DNA of 64,000 nt from Frondihabitans sp. PAMC 28766 (GCF_001577365.1 NZ_CP014514.1:148903-212902); one strand, 5' to 3'. Numbered from the stretch's first letter, positions 25,463-34,767 are shown. Made by a program: numbers and translations. The notes: a model not told the origin generated them from the sequence alone.

Positions 25463-27174
25463 GAGGGGGCCTCGTGGGTGGGGATGTCGGTGAGAAGAGC
25501 GGTCCAGGTCATGCGTGTTCCTCCATCAGGGCGGGCCACCGTGTCGCTGGTGCCCTGCCATTGTTCGGCTCGGGAACGGAGGTTCAAGAGTCCGCTTCGG
25601 CGATCCCCGGGATGGAAACCGTCTCCGTCATCCATAATTTCGACCTCGATCTGGCCCTCAGCGACGGCGACCTTCACACTGATCTGGCTTGCGTGGGCGT
25701 GCCGGGCCACATTGCTCAGACCTTCTCGGACGACGGCGACGACGTCGTCCGCCATCTCGTCGATCACGAGGAGATCGACCGTTCCGAGGAACGTTAGTCG
25801 GGGCGTGGTGGCGAACATGGCACCGATCTCGGTGAGGAGGTCGATGATGCGATGTCGGACGGAGGAGCGGAGCCCGCGTCGAGGGGGCGTGAGAGCGAAG
25901 ATCGCCGTTCGGATCTCCGCGATCGCCGTGTCGAGGGTGTCGATCTCTTGCTCGATGTCTGAGCGGGCTGCCTCGTTCGGGGCTTTGTGTGCCTTTGCCT
26001 GGAGCGCGAGGCCGGCGGCGAAAAGTCGCTGGATGACATGGTCGTGGAGGTCTCTGGCGATGCGGCTTCGATCCTCGAGCCGTTCGAGCCGGTGACGGTC
26101 AAGGCGCACGTTCGCCACATCGATGGCGAGAGTTGCTTGGCGGGCGAACCCCGTGATCATGTCCATGTCCGAGTCGTTGAACCGTGCCCGGCCGAGCGCC
26201 CGGGATACGGACAGGACTCCGACGGGTCCGGCGCCACTGAGGAGAGGAATGAGCATGGAGGGCCCGAGGAGCAGAGGGACATCGTGAGTTCTGGGGACCG
26301 TCAAAGAGGTGACCAAGAGCGGCTCGGCGGCGGTCATGACGGCCTCCGATCGCGTGTCTTCGGCCGGGACTACCAGGCCTTCGACGTCTTCGGCCAGTGC
26401 TCCACGAGCGGTGTCGATAATCACCATTCCCGAAGCAATGGGCACGACGATGCACACCAGGTCGGCCTCTGCGATTTCGGCGACGCTGTCGGACAGAAGA
26501 CGCAGCGGAGCTTCTGTGTCACTGGAGAGCAATGCCGTCGCGACGTCCGCGGAAAGGGTGGCCCATCGTTGACGCTTCTGGGTTTCATCGAACAGGCGTG
26601 CGTTCTCTATCGCGATCCCGGCTGTCGTTGCCAGGGAGGTGAGGAGCTCTTCGTCCTCTTGCGTGAACTCGCCCTCGATCTTCTCTGCAAAGTACAGGCT
26701 GCCGAACAGCTGCTCGCGCACGCGGATGGGAACGCCGAGAAAGCCGTGCATTGGCGGGTGCGAAGCCGGGAACCCGCTTGAGCGTGGATCGTCCTGCAGA
26801 TTCTGGAGCCTTATCGGGTGGGCTTCGTCGAGAACAGCACCCAGGAGACCGTGCCCCTCAGGAAGATGACCGATCCGGGCGACGACCTCGTCCGAGATTC
26901 CCACTTGGATGAACTCATCCAGGCCACCCTCGGGTGCCATGACACCGAGGGCTCCGTACCGTGCGCCCACGAGGTCGATCGCCGCCTCGATCGTCGCTTT
27001 GAGCATCGTCGAAAGGTCCAACTGTTCGACGATCGCCCTGTTGGCGCGCATCAAATTGCGCAACCGCCCTTGGGTTCCGGCAACGCGCTCGGCACTGGTG
27101 ATGAGAGATGCCAGCGCCTGATCGAGTTCGGACTTCGCTCCATCGGGGAAGAGGAGGCTGTTCGGGGCGTTCAT
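25459..27174 (-). CDS. devS: DevS/DosT-like sensor histidine kinase with two GAF domains
   Basis: The 571-residue protein has GAF-A (residues ~55-195), GAF-B (~225-355), a HisKA_3 dimerisation domain with phospho-accepting His377 in RIARDLHDHVIQRL, and an HATPase domain near the C-terminus (EGLSNVARHAHAS, MDDGDGFHP). GAF-A contains FPASHPPMHGFLG. In mycobacterial DevS/DosT the His of the equivalent HPPM motif is the haem ligand, so His139 is a candidate and the protein may sense O2, NO, CO or redox state. No transmembrane segment is visible. It is upstream of, and coupled to, devR. A DevR-type box at 27273 lies 99 bases before the ATG. Confidence 0.92.
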   Translation of the reverse strand: MNAPNSLLFPDGAKSELDQALASLITSAERVAGTQGRLRNLMRANRAIVEQLDLSTMLKATIEAAIDLVGARYGALGVMAPEGGLDEFIQVGISDEVVARIGHLPEGHGLLGAVLDEAHPIRLQNLQDDPRSSGFPASHPPMHGFLGVPIRVREQLFGSLYFAEKIEGEFTQEDEELLTSLATTAGIAIENARLFDETQKRQRWATLSADVATALLSSDTEAPLRLLSDSVAEIAEADLVCIVVPIASGMVIIDTARGALAEDVEGLVVPAEDTRSEAVMTAAEPLLVTSLTVPRTHDVPLLLGPSMLIPLLSGAGPVGVLSVSRALGRARFNDSDMDMITGFARQATLAIDVANVRLDRHRLERLEDRSRIARDLHDHVIQRLFAAGLALQAKAHKAPNEAARSDIEQEIDTLDTAIAEIRTAIFALTPPRRGLRSSVRHRIIDLLTEIGAMFATTPRLTFLGTVDLLVIDEMADDVVAVVREGLSNVARHAHASQISVKVAVAEGQIEVEIMDDGDGFHPGDRRSGLLNLRSRAEQWQGTSDTVARPDGGTRMTWTALLTDIPTHEAPS

Positions 27175-27272
27175 CGGCTCGTCCTCTCGCCGTCGTAGCG
27201 GAGGAGTCTACGGCCACTTCGTGACAGGTTCTCCGTGGCATTGAAAAAAGTCCGGCACCTGTTGTTCCAGAC

Positions 27273-27286
27273 GGGACCAAAGCCCC
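27273..27286. promoter_or_regulatory. DevR-type box between devS and the universal stress protein gene
   Basis: GGGACCAAAGCCCC (GGGGCTTTGGTCCC on the other strand) is nearly symmetric. Rightward, GAAGCT lies 24 bases on and GTG 27343 at 57 bases. Leftward, devS starts 99 bases away but no xAnnnT is at the standard place. Confidence 0.65.
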
Positions 27287-27342
27287 TGAGGTGCGTCCCG
27301 AAGCCGAGGGAAGCTTGCCGCGACGTTCGGAAAGGACACATC

Positions 27343-28233
27343 GTGAACCAGAGAACAGTGGTCGCCTGGGATGGCACACCCGAATCGCAGGGAGCCCTTG
27401 ACTGGGCTGTCCTCAGAGAAGCCCCGGGCGGCGGGACGGTCGTCATTGTCCGCATCGTCAACGACGCGCTCCTCGAGGCCGTCGAAAGCGACGCAGCTGA
27501 GGACTTAGCCGCCGTCGCTCAGCGGGAGCTCGCCGAACAGGCCGAAAACGTCGCCATCGACGCACCGGCAGTGCATGTCGGCACGGAAATTATGCGGGGA
27601 GACCCTATCGAGCAACTGTTGCAGTTCACGAACCCCGCGACCCTGCTCGTCTTGGGAACACACGATCCCGCGTCTTCTCAGCCCCGGTTCGCATGGTCGC
27701 TGGGTGCCCGGCTCATTACGGATTCCCGATCGCCCCTCGTCATCATTCCCGCCGGGCTGTCGCGGAACCTGGCGGGAAGAGGCGTCGTCGTCGGGGTCGA
27801 CGGCTCACCGGAATCGGTGGCCGCTACCGCCTTCGCCGGGAGTGAGGCCGAGCGCATGAGATGCCAGCTGACCGTCGTCCACACATGGCGGGAGCCAGTG
27901 ATCGACGACGCGTTCGGACGCAACCCGGCCGAACCGAGCGAAGCATGGCTAGAACCATCCCATCATCTGATTCTTGACGAGGCCGTCGCAGCCGTTCAAG
28001 CCGCGCAACCTTCGCTGGTCATTGTTCCCCTACTACAGCAGGGCCGCGCGTCCCACGTTCTCGAGGAACGCGGCCGCACTGCGGCGTTACTCGTGTTGGG
28101 TTCTCGCGGCTACGGGCCCGTCCGAGGTCCCCTGATGGGTTCCGTCAGCACCGCCATTCTCGGCAGCATGCCCTGCCCAGTCGTCGTGACCGGACCCAGC
28201 TATACCGCGGACCGTGTCCCCGTACTCACCTGA
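27343..28233 (+). CDS. Universal stress protein, two tandem Usp domains
   Basis: The 296-residue protein has domain 1 from TVVAWDGTPESQGALDWAV to SPLVIIPAG and domain 2 from GVVVGVDGSPESVAATAFA to CPVVVTGPS. The second domain keeps the ATP-binding loop LVLGSRGYGPVRGPLMGSVS. GTG 27343 is supported by GAAAGGA seven bases upstream. It is divergent from devS-devR, an arrangement close to the mycobacterial locus in which a Usp gene accompanies devR-devS. Confidence 0.92.
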   Translation: MNQRTVVAWDGTPESQGALDWAVLREAPGGGTVVIVRIVNDALLEAVESDAAEDLAAVAQRELAEQAENVAIDAPAVHVGTEIMRGDPIEQLLQFTNPATLLVLGTHDPASSQPRFAWSLGARLITDSRSPLVIIPAGLSRNLAGRGVVVGVDGSPESVAATAFAGSEAERMRCQLTVVHTWREPVIDDAFGRNPAEPSEAWLEPSHHLILDEAVAAVQAAQPSLVIVPLLQQGRASHVLEERGRTAALLVLGSRGYGPVRGPLMGSVSTAILGSMPCPVVVTGPSYTADRVPVLT

Positions 28234-28257
28234 CCACACGTGTTCGGCCCGGCTCGC

Positions 28258-28271
28258 GGGACTTACGACTC
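28258..28271 (+). promoter_or_regulatory. Weaker DevR-type box before the SDR gene
   Basis: GGGACTTACGACTC is followed by CAGGCT at 28295-28300. ATG is 80 bases after the box. Confidence 0.5.
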
Positions 28272-28350
28272 TGTCGACCGCGCCTGGAACCGGGCAGGCT
28301 CCTCGTGTGGTGCACGGAGCACCAGCAACCAGTGATCTTTGGGAGATTCC

Positions 28351-29106
28351 ATGGCCACATACGACGTCCACAATAGGTCCGCGATCGTCACCGGAGCCGG
28401 ATCGGGCATCGGCAAAGCGATCGCCCTCCTCCTAGCTGCCAATGGCGCGTCCGTCATCGTCGCTGACCGTGACGCAGCGGGAGCCGAGGCCGTGGCCGGA
28501 ACGATCACTGCAGCCGGCGGGACGGCTCAACCTTTCGTCGGGGATGTCACCGACCCGAACTTCGCGGTCGCCTGCGTCGCTGAGGCAAACGCCCTCTCCC
28601 CCTTAAAAATTGCGGTCAACAACGCAGGAATCAGTGGCGAAGCGGCCTTGATCGGCGACTTGACGATCGACGGGTGGCGGAAAGTTCTCGACGTGAATCT
28701 CAACTCAGTGTTCTTCGGCCTGAAAGTGCAGCTGCCGGCAATCGCCGAGAACGGGGGAGGGTCGATCATTAACATGTCCTCAATTCTTGGCTCCGTCGGC
28801 TTTCCCACTGCCGCTGGCTATGTGACCGCAAAGCACGGGCTCCTGGGGTTGACCCACAACGCCGCCCTGGAATACGCGCTGAAAAAGGTTCGTGTCACTG
28901 CCGTGGGCCCCGGGTTCATCCGAACCCCGCTGGTCACAGCGAATATGGACGAATCAACCCTTCAAGCCCTTGCTGCGAAACACGCACTTGGCCGCCTCGG
29001 TGAGCCGGAAGAAGTCGCCTCATTGGTGTCGTTCCTCGCGTCCGACGCCGCTTCGTTCATCACCGGCAGCTACCACCTTGTCGATGGTGGATATACGGCC
29101 CAATAG
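28351..29106 (+). CDS. Short-chain dehydrogenase/reductase
   Basis: This 251-residue classical SDR has the cofactor motif TGAGSGIGKAIA, NNAG, catalytic Ser in IINMSSILGSVG and YVTAK (Tyr-x-x-x-Lys). The acidic residue in VIVADRD after the second strand points to NAD rather than NADP. The C-terminal LVDGGYTAQ is typical. ATG 28351 has GGGAGA upstream. The substrate is unknown. It appears to be a single-gene unit under a DevR-type box. Confidence 0.9.
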   Translation: MATYDVHNRSAIVTGAGSGIGKAIALLLAANGASVIVADRDAAGAEAVAGTITAAGGTAQPFVGDVTDPNFAVACVAEANALSPLKIAVNNAGISGEAALIGDLTIDGWRKVLDVNLNSVFFGLKVQLPAIAENGGGSIINMSSILGSVGFPTAAGYVTAKHGLLGLTHNAALEYALKKVRVTAVGPGFIRTPLVTANMDESTLQALAAKHALGRLGEPEEVASLVSFLASDAASFITGSYHLVDGGYTAQ

Positions 29107-29652
29107 CCCGCATACGTTGAGAGCATGGGCGTAGCGGCCCAACCCCCGCCCGAGCTGGACGGCGCCCCCCCGGTCGTCTCGCGAAATCGGGGCGACGACT
29201 CGCGGTCCTGGTTGAGTTCCCGGCACTTCAAGACGATGCTCTGGTCTCGGCAACATCGGGGCCTAGACGAGCGACTTACTTTTATAGAACCCCAAGGCGT
29301 CTCACTGACCGAACATCACTTCGCGCCTGACGCGAATCGACGACGGCACGGTGCCAGGGAACTACAGCTTCGCCGACGTCACTCGCACGGGTGTCTCGCA
29401 AAGGGTGCTGACGCGGTTGGGTAAGTCGTGGCGACGGCTTATCCCCGATGACGCCGACCCGAAGTCCCCCTCGATGGACCCAACCGTGGTGGGCCACGGT
29501 GCCGCCAGGACGCCAAAGTCCCGAAAGTCACACGTTCGCCTCCTGCGACAATTTGATGACGGACAGCTCATCTCCGGAATGTCCGAGTTGTGGGGAGCGA
29601 TGGCGCCAAGCGACGTGGGCCACCGGCTCGACCGGTGGCCCCGACAACCTGG
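29107..29652. other. Intergenic stretch, possibly a decayed gene
   Basis: About 545 bases lie between convergent genes. A plus-strand frame at 29309-29740 (with DDGTVPGNYSFADVTRTGVS) reads like protein but has no start, no recognised family and overlaps the BON gene. A DevR-box-like GACGCCAAAGTCCC at 29509-29522 lies inside it and drives nothing obvious. Confidence 0.4.
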
Positions 29653-30324
29653 CTACAGGGTGATGCTGATGTCGTTATTGACGTGGGTGACGTGCGGCGA
29701 CGCCCATGCAGCGGTCTCGGCCTGCTTCCGCTCGACGTAGGAACGAACCTGGCCGGTGAGGGTTGCCGTGTTTCCCGAGACAGCAACGTGGACCTGGTTG
29801 GCGTCGATCGTCGCGTTGCGGACGAGTGCCTTCCGAATGCGGTCCTCGGTGTTGGCGACGGAAGGCCGACTGCGGAGGATGATCTCGTTCACGACGAAGA
29901 CGACACCCTTGACAGCCTCGACGGCTCGTCGAGCCTCCTCGCGTTGGTAGTTCCATTCGACTTGACCCTTCAGGGTCACCGTGTGCTTCTCCACGGTGGC
30001 AGTGACCGAGTCGGGAAGCGTGGCGACCCACCTAATGGCGGTCTGCACGTTTTTGGCGATATCGGTTTCGGTGACGGTCCACACGTACGACGACGGGTGG
30101 ATGACGATGTCCTCGACCACGGTCGTTACGCCTGAGGTGCGGAAGGCCGCTTTGCCTGCGGCAATGCGCTCGGCGGCGTCGTCGACTTCGCCTGACAAGG
30201 TGACGACACCGTTCTCTACGGCAACGCCGATGCCTGCGTCGTCGACGTCGGGGGTCCAGGCGAGTTCCTCCTGAACAGCTTCTTGAATGTCGCGATCGGA
30301 CTTGATGAGTGTACTGGTTGTCAT
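29653..30324 (-). CDS. Triple BON-domain protein
   Basis: The 223-residue protein consists of three BON domains, each with a helix followed by the V-x-L-x-G-x-V strand pair (NGVVTLSGEVDD, KHTVTLKGQVEW, GNTATLTGQVRS). No signal peptide is present, unlike periplasmic OsmY. BON domains bind lipids or other hydrophobic ligands, and these proteins are stress-induced in many bacteria. GAAAGGG precedes ATG 30324, and a DevR-type box lies 68 bases upstream. A close paralogue at 37804 has its box at exactly the same distance but is interrupted by an IS. Confidence 0.88.
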   Translation of the reverse strand: MTTSTLIKSDRDIQEAVQEELAWTPDVDDAGIGVAVENGVVTLSGEVDDAAERIAAGKAAFRTSGVTTVVEDIVIHPSSYVWTVTETDIAKNVQTAIRWVATLPDSVTATVEKHTVTLKGQVEWNYQREEARRAVEAVKGVVFVVNEIILRSRPSVANTEDRIRKALVRNATIDANQVHVAVSGNTATLTGQVRSYVERKQAETAAWASPHVTHVNNDISITL

Positions 30325-30391
30325 GATGGTGCCCTTTCGTTGGCGCGGTTTCGCGCCCTTCAAGGATGTTCTGTGGGCCTCCGGCCGAGTA

Positions 30392-30405
30392 GGGGAGAAG
30401 GTCCC
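30392..30405 (-). promoter_or_regulatory. DevR-type box for the triple BON gene
   Basis: The minus strand reads GGGACCTTCTCCCC. CATCCT is in the -10 position 24 bases on. The start codon is 68 bases away. Confidence 0.7.
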
Positions 30406-30532
30406 GACCGGCACAGAGAAAGCGACTGGCGAGGCGATCATTCCGGCTGAAGTTGGCCCAACGAGGGCAAGCGATCCGGGACCCACCCGAGCTTTGGTGC
30501 CAATCGTCGTTGCAACCGACTGTCGAAGAGTC

Positions 30533-31264
30533 TTAGGTGATGCCGCCAGTGTGAAGCAGCAGGCCGATGGCGAATGTGGCGGCCAGGGCGATCGCGCCGC
30601 CGAGGACGACGCGGACGGTGGCGCGAGCGCGGGACCCTCCGCCGATGCGAGCCCCCAGGTCGCCGGTGACGGCTAATGCTAGGAGCACCGCGATAAACGT
30701 CACCGGGACACGAATAGGCGCCGGGGGAAGGAGGATCGCTACGAGAGGGAGGATCGCACCGATCGTGAACGATGCTGCGGATGCCGCTGCGGCCTGCCAG
30801 GGGTTGACCACGTCGCCTTGACGAATGCCGAGCTCGAGAGAAAGGTGGGCCTGCAACGCATTCTTCGAGGTCAACTCCGCAGCGACGAGGCTGGCCGTTT
30901 TCCTGGTGAGACCTTGAGCTTCGTAGAGTGTCGTGAGTTCCTCGAGCTCCGCAGTGGGGTCGTCGATCAGCTCTTGGCGTTCTTTGTCGATCAACGCCTT
31001 CTGGCTGTCGGCCTGGCTGCTGACCGACACGTACTCTCCGAGCGCCATCGAGATGGCGCCTCCGACGAGCCCGGCAATCCCTGCCGTGGCGATCGCACTC
31101 GTCGCAGTGGAAGCGCCTGCGACACCGACGACGATAGCTGCCACAGACACGATGCCGTCGTTAGCTCCGAGCACACCAGCTCGAAGCCAATTCAGACGGC
31201 CGGCGAAGTTGCCGACGTGAGGTTCGGCCGGGTGTGTTGCGGAAACTCCGTGGGAGAACGCCAT
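30533..31264 (-). CDS. VIT1/CCC1-family transporter
   Basis: The 243-residue membrane protein has the family signature LRAGVLGANDGIVSVAAIVVG in helix 1 and GGAISMALGEYVSVSSQADSQ in helix 2, an acidic cytosolic segment (residues ~95-140), and three C-terminal helices. Family members move Fe2+ or Mn2+ out of the cytosol. The acidic segment is metal-binding in relatives. It is the last gene of a three-gene unit behind the DevR-type box at 32546, which suggests metal handling during the stress response. Confidence 0.88.
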   Translation of the reverse strand: MAFSHGVSATHPAEPHVGNFAGRLNWLRAGVLGANDGIVSVAAIVVGVAGASTATSAIATAGIAGLVGGAISMALGEYVSVSSQADSQKALIDKERQELIDDPTAELEELTTLYEAQGLTRKTASLVAAELTSKNALQAHLSLELGIRQGDVVNPWQAAAASAASFTIGAILPLVAILLPPAPIRVPVTFIAVLLALAVTGDLGARIGGGSRARATVRVVLGGAIALAATFAIGLLLHTGGIT

Positions 31265-31274
31265 GCTGGATAAC

Positions 31275-31544
31275 TCACCGGCCGGCGAAGCCCGCGCCGG
31301 CGAGCATGCGCCGCAGATCCACCAGGTTCTCGACGTCCAGGTCTTTGCGGGTCCCAGGATCGAATGACTCCGTCTCGTCACCGAGGGTCAGAGTGATCTC
31401 GCCATTCCGGCCGATCGAGACGGTTCCCGCCTCGTCAAGCAGTGAAAGTGCATCCTGCCAGGTGACGTTATTGCTCGACGGGTGCTGGAGGATGTGCTGG
31501 AGCGTCGAACGGTGATGGCTCGTCAGATGCGATTGTGGCTCCAT
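31275..31544 (-). CDS. Conserved small hypothetical protein
   Basis: This 89-residue protein starts at ATG 31544 (MEPQSHLTSHHRSTLQHI). It shows HHRSTLQHILQHPSSNNVTW, QDALSLLDEAGTV, a β-hairpin ITLTLGDETESF and a terminal VDLRRMLAGAG. The pattern recurs in small unnamed actinobacterial proteins; the fold looks like a double-stranded RNA-binding or HicA-like α/β unit, but I cannot assign a function. The frame is open upstream to 31637 and may be linked to the preceding frameshifted gene. It precedes the VIT gene by 10 bases. Confidence 0.6.
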   Translation of the reverse strand: MEPQSHLTSHHRSTLQHILQHPSSNNVTWQDALSLLDEAGTVSIGRNGEITLTLGDETESFDPGTRKDLDVENLVDLRRMLAGAGFAGR

Positions 31545-31558
31545 GGGTTTCGGGGTCG

Positions 31559-32459
31559 TTACTTCCGCGGTGTTGTTCGGATCGTGCTCGGGGATAGGGC
31601 GCTGTCCGTCCGGAAGCCAGCGCGTCGTAGCTGCCACCGCTGCGTTCTCGGAAGGGAACCGGCAGGGGCGAAGATGATGTCGCTGCCCGTGAGGATCGCG
31701 GCCCGGACGAGGACATCGGCTGCTGGGAACGACATCGGCAGTGGAACGAGCCCCGGTTCGGCTGAGTCGGAGATCCAGGGTCGGTTGTCTAGTGCGTAGA
31801 GGGTGAGGTCGGACAGTGCGTGCTCACCGACGAACAGTGTCGAGACTGATGCCTCCTGCAGTTCCGCGACAACGGCATCGACGCCGATTCGCCTCTGGAT
31901 CTCGGTTTCGGCGAGAAGGCCGTTCACAGCGGTGGACCGGCGGGCGCCGAGCACTCGCGCGGTCTCGGTGTCGATGAGCTTCGTCACGGCATCCTGTGAG
32001 GATCCCGGCGCGAGTGTGTCGAGCGCCAGCGCGGTGAGCATCTGCCTGCTCTTCTCTGACAGGGCGAAGCGCACCAGTTCCACCACGTGCGGGTCGCCAG
32101 TGACGATGACGAAGTCGACATGCCGGGCCGTGCCGAGCGCGTCGAGAGCGGCGGCGAAGAGTGCGGCGTTACGCTTCCAGGTCTCTTCGGTGCGGTGAGC
32201 GTGACGCGGGTGAGACAGACCCCCCGGCGGCTTCGTGGACGAAGTCCTCATCTCCGTCCAGGCGCTGGTCGACCGACGCGGTCGAGTCGAGGTCGGAGTG
32301 CGAACGAAGCCGGGCGTGGTCGGCTGCCGCTTCGAGAATGATGTAGCTCACGGCACGGTCTGCTGCCCGCGCCATCGACAGGAGATCAACGGTCTTGTCG
32401 TCCGCAGCGGCATCCCCGCGCAATTGTTGGGCGATTTGCTCGAAGCGGTACGAGGTCAT
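31559..32459 (-). pseudogene. Release-factor-like (baeRF2/Rv2629-type) protein, frameshifted
   Basis: After an N-terminal helix region (SYRFEQIAQQLRGDAAAD) the sequence follows the bacterial eRF1-like family: the GGLSHPRHAHRTEETWKRNA motif, DFVIVTGDPHVVELV, and AILTGSDIIFAPAG near the end. The frame breaks twice. An extra base lies in the six-C run 32220-32225, and a base is missing near 31649-31652; with both repaired it runs on to ATTRW and possibly into the next frame. The usual N-terminal domain of ~120 residues is short or missing. ATG 32459 has GAAGGAC upstream. Relatives are thought to act on stalled ribosomes. Confidence 0.65.
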
Positions 32460-32545
32460 GGCTGTTGTCCTTCGTCGCACCGGACGTGCTGCTAGGCGGC
32501 AGCAGATGCACTTGCCAGCGTCCGCCGTAACCGGCCCGCAGACAA

Positions 32546-32559
32546 GGGACCAAGGTCCT
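32546..32559 (-). promoter_or_regulatory. DevR-type box for the RF-like/hypothetical/VIT unit
   Basis: The minus strand reads AGGACCTTGGTCCC, almost symmetric. GACGCT is in the -10 position, and the start codon is 87 bases downstream. Confidence 0.7.
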
Positions 32560-32606
32560 GCCGGAAGCGGCTCATCGGGAGGAGTCGACCTGGTTCGTTC
32601 GTTCGT

Positions 32607-32934
32607 TCACCGGGGTCGTGCGGCATGCGACGCGAACGCCGAAACGAACGTGGCAGCAACGACGGCTAAGACGCTGACCCATCCAGAGACGACCAGGGAC
32701 TGGCTGACGCCCATGATGACCAAGACGAGCGCGAGGGCAGGAGCCTTGACCGCAGGGATGACCCCGGTCACGTGCGCGGCTCGCCACGAAGCGCCATTGA
32801 TGAGCAGAGGTTGCATTCGGATTCCCACAAGCCGGTTTCTCGGCAACCCTCGCCCAGGCGACGGCGCGATCGACCATTGTCAGGGCGAGAGTTATGCCAG
32901 CGAACCTCCAGGAGAGCAGGTCGTCAACAGTCAA
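32607..32934 (-). pseudogene. Small integral membrane protein, frameshifted
   Basis: Joining two frames gives a ~108-residue protein: WRFAGITLALTMVDRAVAWA, then RMQPLLINGASWRAAHVTGV and two strongly hydrophobic segments (PALALVLVIMGVSQSLVV, VSVLAVVAATFVSAFASH). The break is at CCC 32847-32849, where one base is extra. The TTG start overlaps the stop of the preceding membrane-protein remnant (TTGA). The family is not recognised. Confidence 0.5.
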
Positions 32935-33105
32935 TAGTTCGTGTTCTCGTCAACCTCATTTCCGAAAGGGCCGAGACCTCGCAACCGCATCGCGGGTGGC
33001 CAAATGAAGCGGGCGATGGCGATGCTCAGCCACCCGATAGAGAAGCCGGCGAAGACGAGCACCAACGGGGCCCGGCCTGGGCTTGGACGTCGAGGGCGAC
33101 GCTAA
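32931..33105 (-). pseudogene. C-terminal part of a membrane protein cut by the IS1380 element
   Basis: LVLVFAGFSIGWLSIAIARF and IWPPAMRLRGLGPFGNEVDE end at TGA 32931-32933. Upstream the frame needs one more G in 33067-33070. It then reads SVALDVQAQAG up to the IS edge and continues on the far side of the IS (34768 onward) as AKLALAWAAAF when the element and one target copy are removed. The coding region was therefore split by the insertion. Its N-terminal start could not be fixed. Confidence 0.55.
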
Positions 33106-34767
33106 GCCTGAATCCACCGATGTTTCTGGGGTGGGTGGGGTCGCGGGGTGGGTGAGCGTCGGGGTGCGGGTGGTCGCGGCAGGGCCGTGGGCCCTGCTGC
33201 CCTGATCGTTCCACTGCTGGTTCCTGGTCGCGCCGTGATGGCTGGTCGGACGGGTTGATCAGCGTCGGGGTGGCCCTGTCGTGTGAGCGAACAGCGCGGT
33301 CCAGGCGGCCTCCCAGGGCCAGGCGTGGGGCAGGTGCAGGCGGATGCGGCGTCCGGAGGACGCGACCCTGCCCGGGACGGTGATCAGTTTCCGGCGGATC
33401 GTCGCGGTGGTCGCTTTCGCCAGAGCAGCACCAGCAATGGTTGCGGCGGCTCTGGTGAGGTTGAAAGCGATGACGGCGAGGACCAGCCAGGCGGCGTTCG
33501 CGGTGAAGATCCCCGACGGCAGGTGCGCCAGCGCGGAATGCTTCAAATCCGCGTTGACCTGCTCGATGATCGCGTGCCGACGGTGCACCTGGTCCGCGGT
33601 CACCGTGTCCAACGTGCTGGTGGTGAAGAACGCGTGGAACCGGTGCGTGTCAAAAAGCGTCGGATGCTGAAGGTTGTTCTTGTTCAGCTCCGGGATGCGC
33701 CGCACCACGAGCCGACCTGGGGTGTGGTCTTTCTTCGTCCGGGAGGTGAATGCGGTGAAGGGGACCTCGGCGACCTCGGCGTGGGAGATCAACGCGCCGG
33801 TGTCCTCATCGATGATCGCGTTGGGGTATTCGATCGGGGTCCACGCGTTCTCCGGGATGGTGGCGATCGCACGTTTCACGGCCGGATCTTGCCGGGCCGT
33901 GACCGACACCGCCGCTCCCGCTTTCCGGGCCGCGTTGATGGTCGCGAACCCGTAGTACGCGGAGTCCGCCCGCAACAACACCGGCGCCGACGAGGCCCCG
34001 GGGAGGCGGGTGACGGTCTTCAGCGCGTCGGCGACGATCCGGGCAGCACCGCGTGGTGACCCGGACGCCCCCTTCCGCAACCGTTGGCCGATGATCACCG
34101 GGGCGCTGGTGTCGGTGGACACGGTCGCCAGGAGTGCGTTGAGGCCGCGGACCCCGGAGTATCCGAACCCGGCGCCCTGCTTCTGATGCCCGTGCACCTC
34201 GATGATCGTGTCGTCCACATCCACGAAGACCATGCCTGCGCCGGAGGGTTTCGGGACAAGGGGTGTTTCCCGGGCGAGGCCCACGAGGAGCCGGGAGGCG
34301 ACGGCGTCGAGTTGGCGGACATGCCCGAACGTGAACTCCCGCAGGAACGACCCCAACGTCGACGGCGCATAACAGGCGGTGAAGAGCTTGCCCGTGCCGC
34401 CGTGACGCAGCAGCGCCATGTCATCGATCGAGTCTGCACCGGCAACCATCCCCGCCACCAGGGAGGAGACTTTCAACCCGGCGTTGGCACCCTTGTCCGA
34501 CGGAACCGTCAACCACTGATCGGCCAGGCTGCGAAGACCGGCGGTCTCGGCCAGCCGCATCACCGGGAGCAGCCCCGCGGTCGACACGAGATTCGGGTCA
34601 TCAAATGACGCAGCAGCAGCCCTGGCGGCGTGAGAAACTTGCACCTACGAGATGCCTCTCTTATCAGGCGAAATGGAACCTTCGACAAGTCCTATTTTCC
34701 CTGATCAGGAAGGCATTCTCCGTTTAACGCGCCGACCCCCACTAAACGTCCATCGGTGGATTCAGGC
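33106..34767 (-). mobile_element. IS1380-family insertion sequence, complete
   Basis: Perfect 17-bp terminal inverted repeats GCCTGAATCCACCGATG bound the element at 33106-33122 and 34751-34767. A TAA (or CTAA, depending on where the end is set) flanks both sides as target duplication. It carries one intact transposase and interrupts a membrane-protein gene. Confidence 0.88.
33259..34644 (-). CDS. IS1380-family transposase
   Basis: The 461-residue DDE transposase shows MVFVDVDDTIIEVHGHQKQG (first Asp), VLLRADSAYYGFATINAARK (second Asp) and HRRHAIIEQVNADLKHSALA with the Glu in the region near the C-terminus, the usual IS1380 arrangement. The frame is intact and lies wholly between the terminal repeats, so the element may be active. 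Confidence 0.93.
   Translation of the reverse strand: MQVSHAARAAAASFDDPNLVSTAGLLPVMRLAETAGLRSLADQWLTVPSDKGANAGLKVSSLVAGMVAGADSIDDMALLRHGGTGKLFTACYAPSTLGSFLREFTFGHVRQLDAVASRLLVGLARETPLVPKPSGAGMVFVDVDDTIIEVHGHQKQGAGFGYSGVRGLNALLATVSTDTSAPVIIGQRLRKGASGSPRGAARIVADALKTVTRLPGASSAPVLLRADSAYYGFATINAARKAGAAVSVTARQDPAVKRAIATIPENAWTPIEYPNAIIDEDTGALISHAEVAEVPFTAFTSRTKKDHTPGRLVVRRIPELNKNNLQHPTLFDTHRFHAFFTTSTLDTVTADQVHRRHAIIEQVNADLKHSALAHLPSGIFTANAAWLVLAVIAFNLTRAAATIAGAALAKATTATIRRKLITVPGRVASSGRRIRLHLPHAWPWEAAWTALFAHTTGPPRR

Noticed and set aside
29509..29522. Additional DevR-type box (GACGCCAAAGTCCC)
   Set aside because: No gene start lies at a suitable distance on either strand, and neither side has xAnnnT at the standard offset.
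29309..29740. Protein-coding gene with NYSFADVTRTG
   Set aside because: No start codon at a plausible site, no recognised family, and overlap with the well-supported BON gene.
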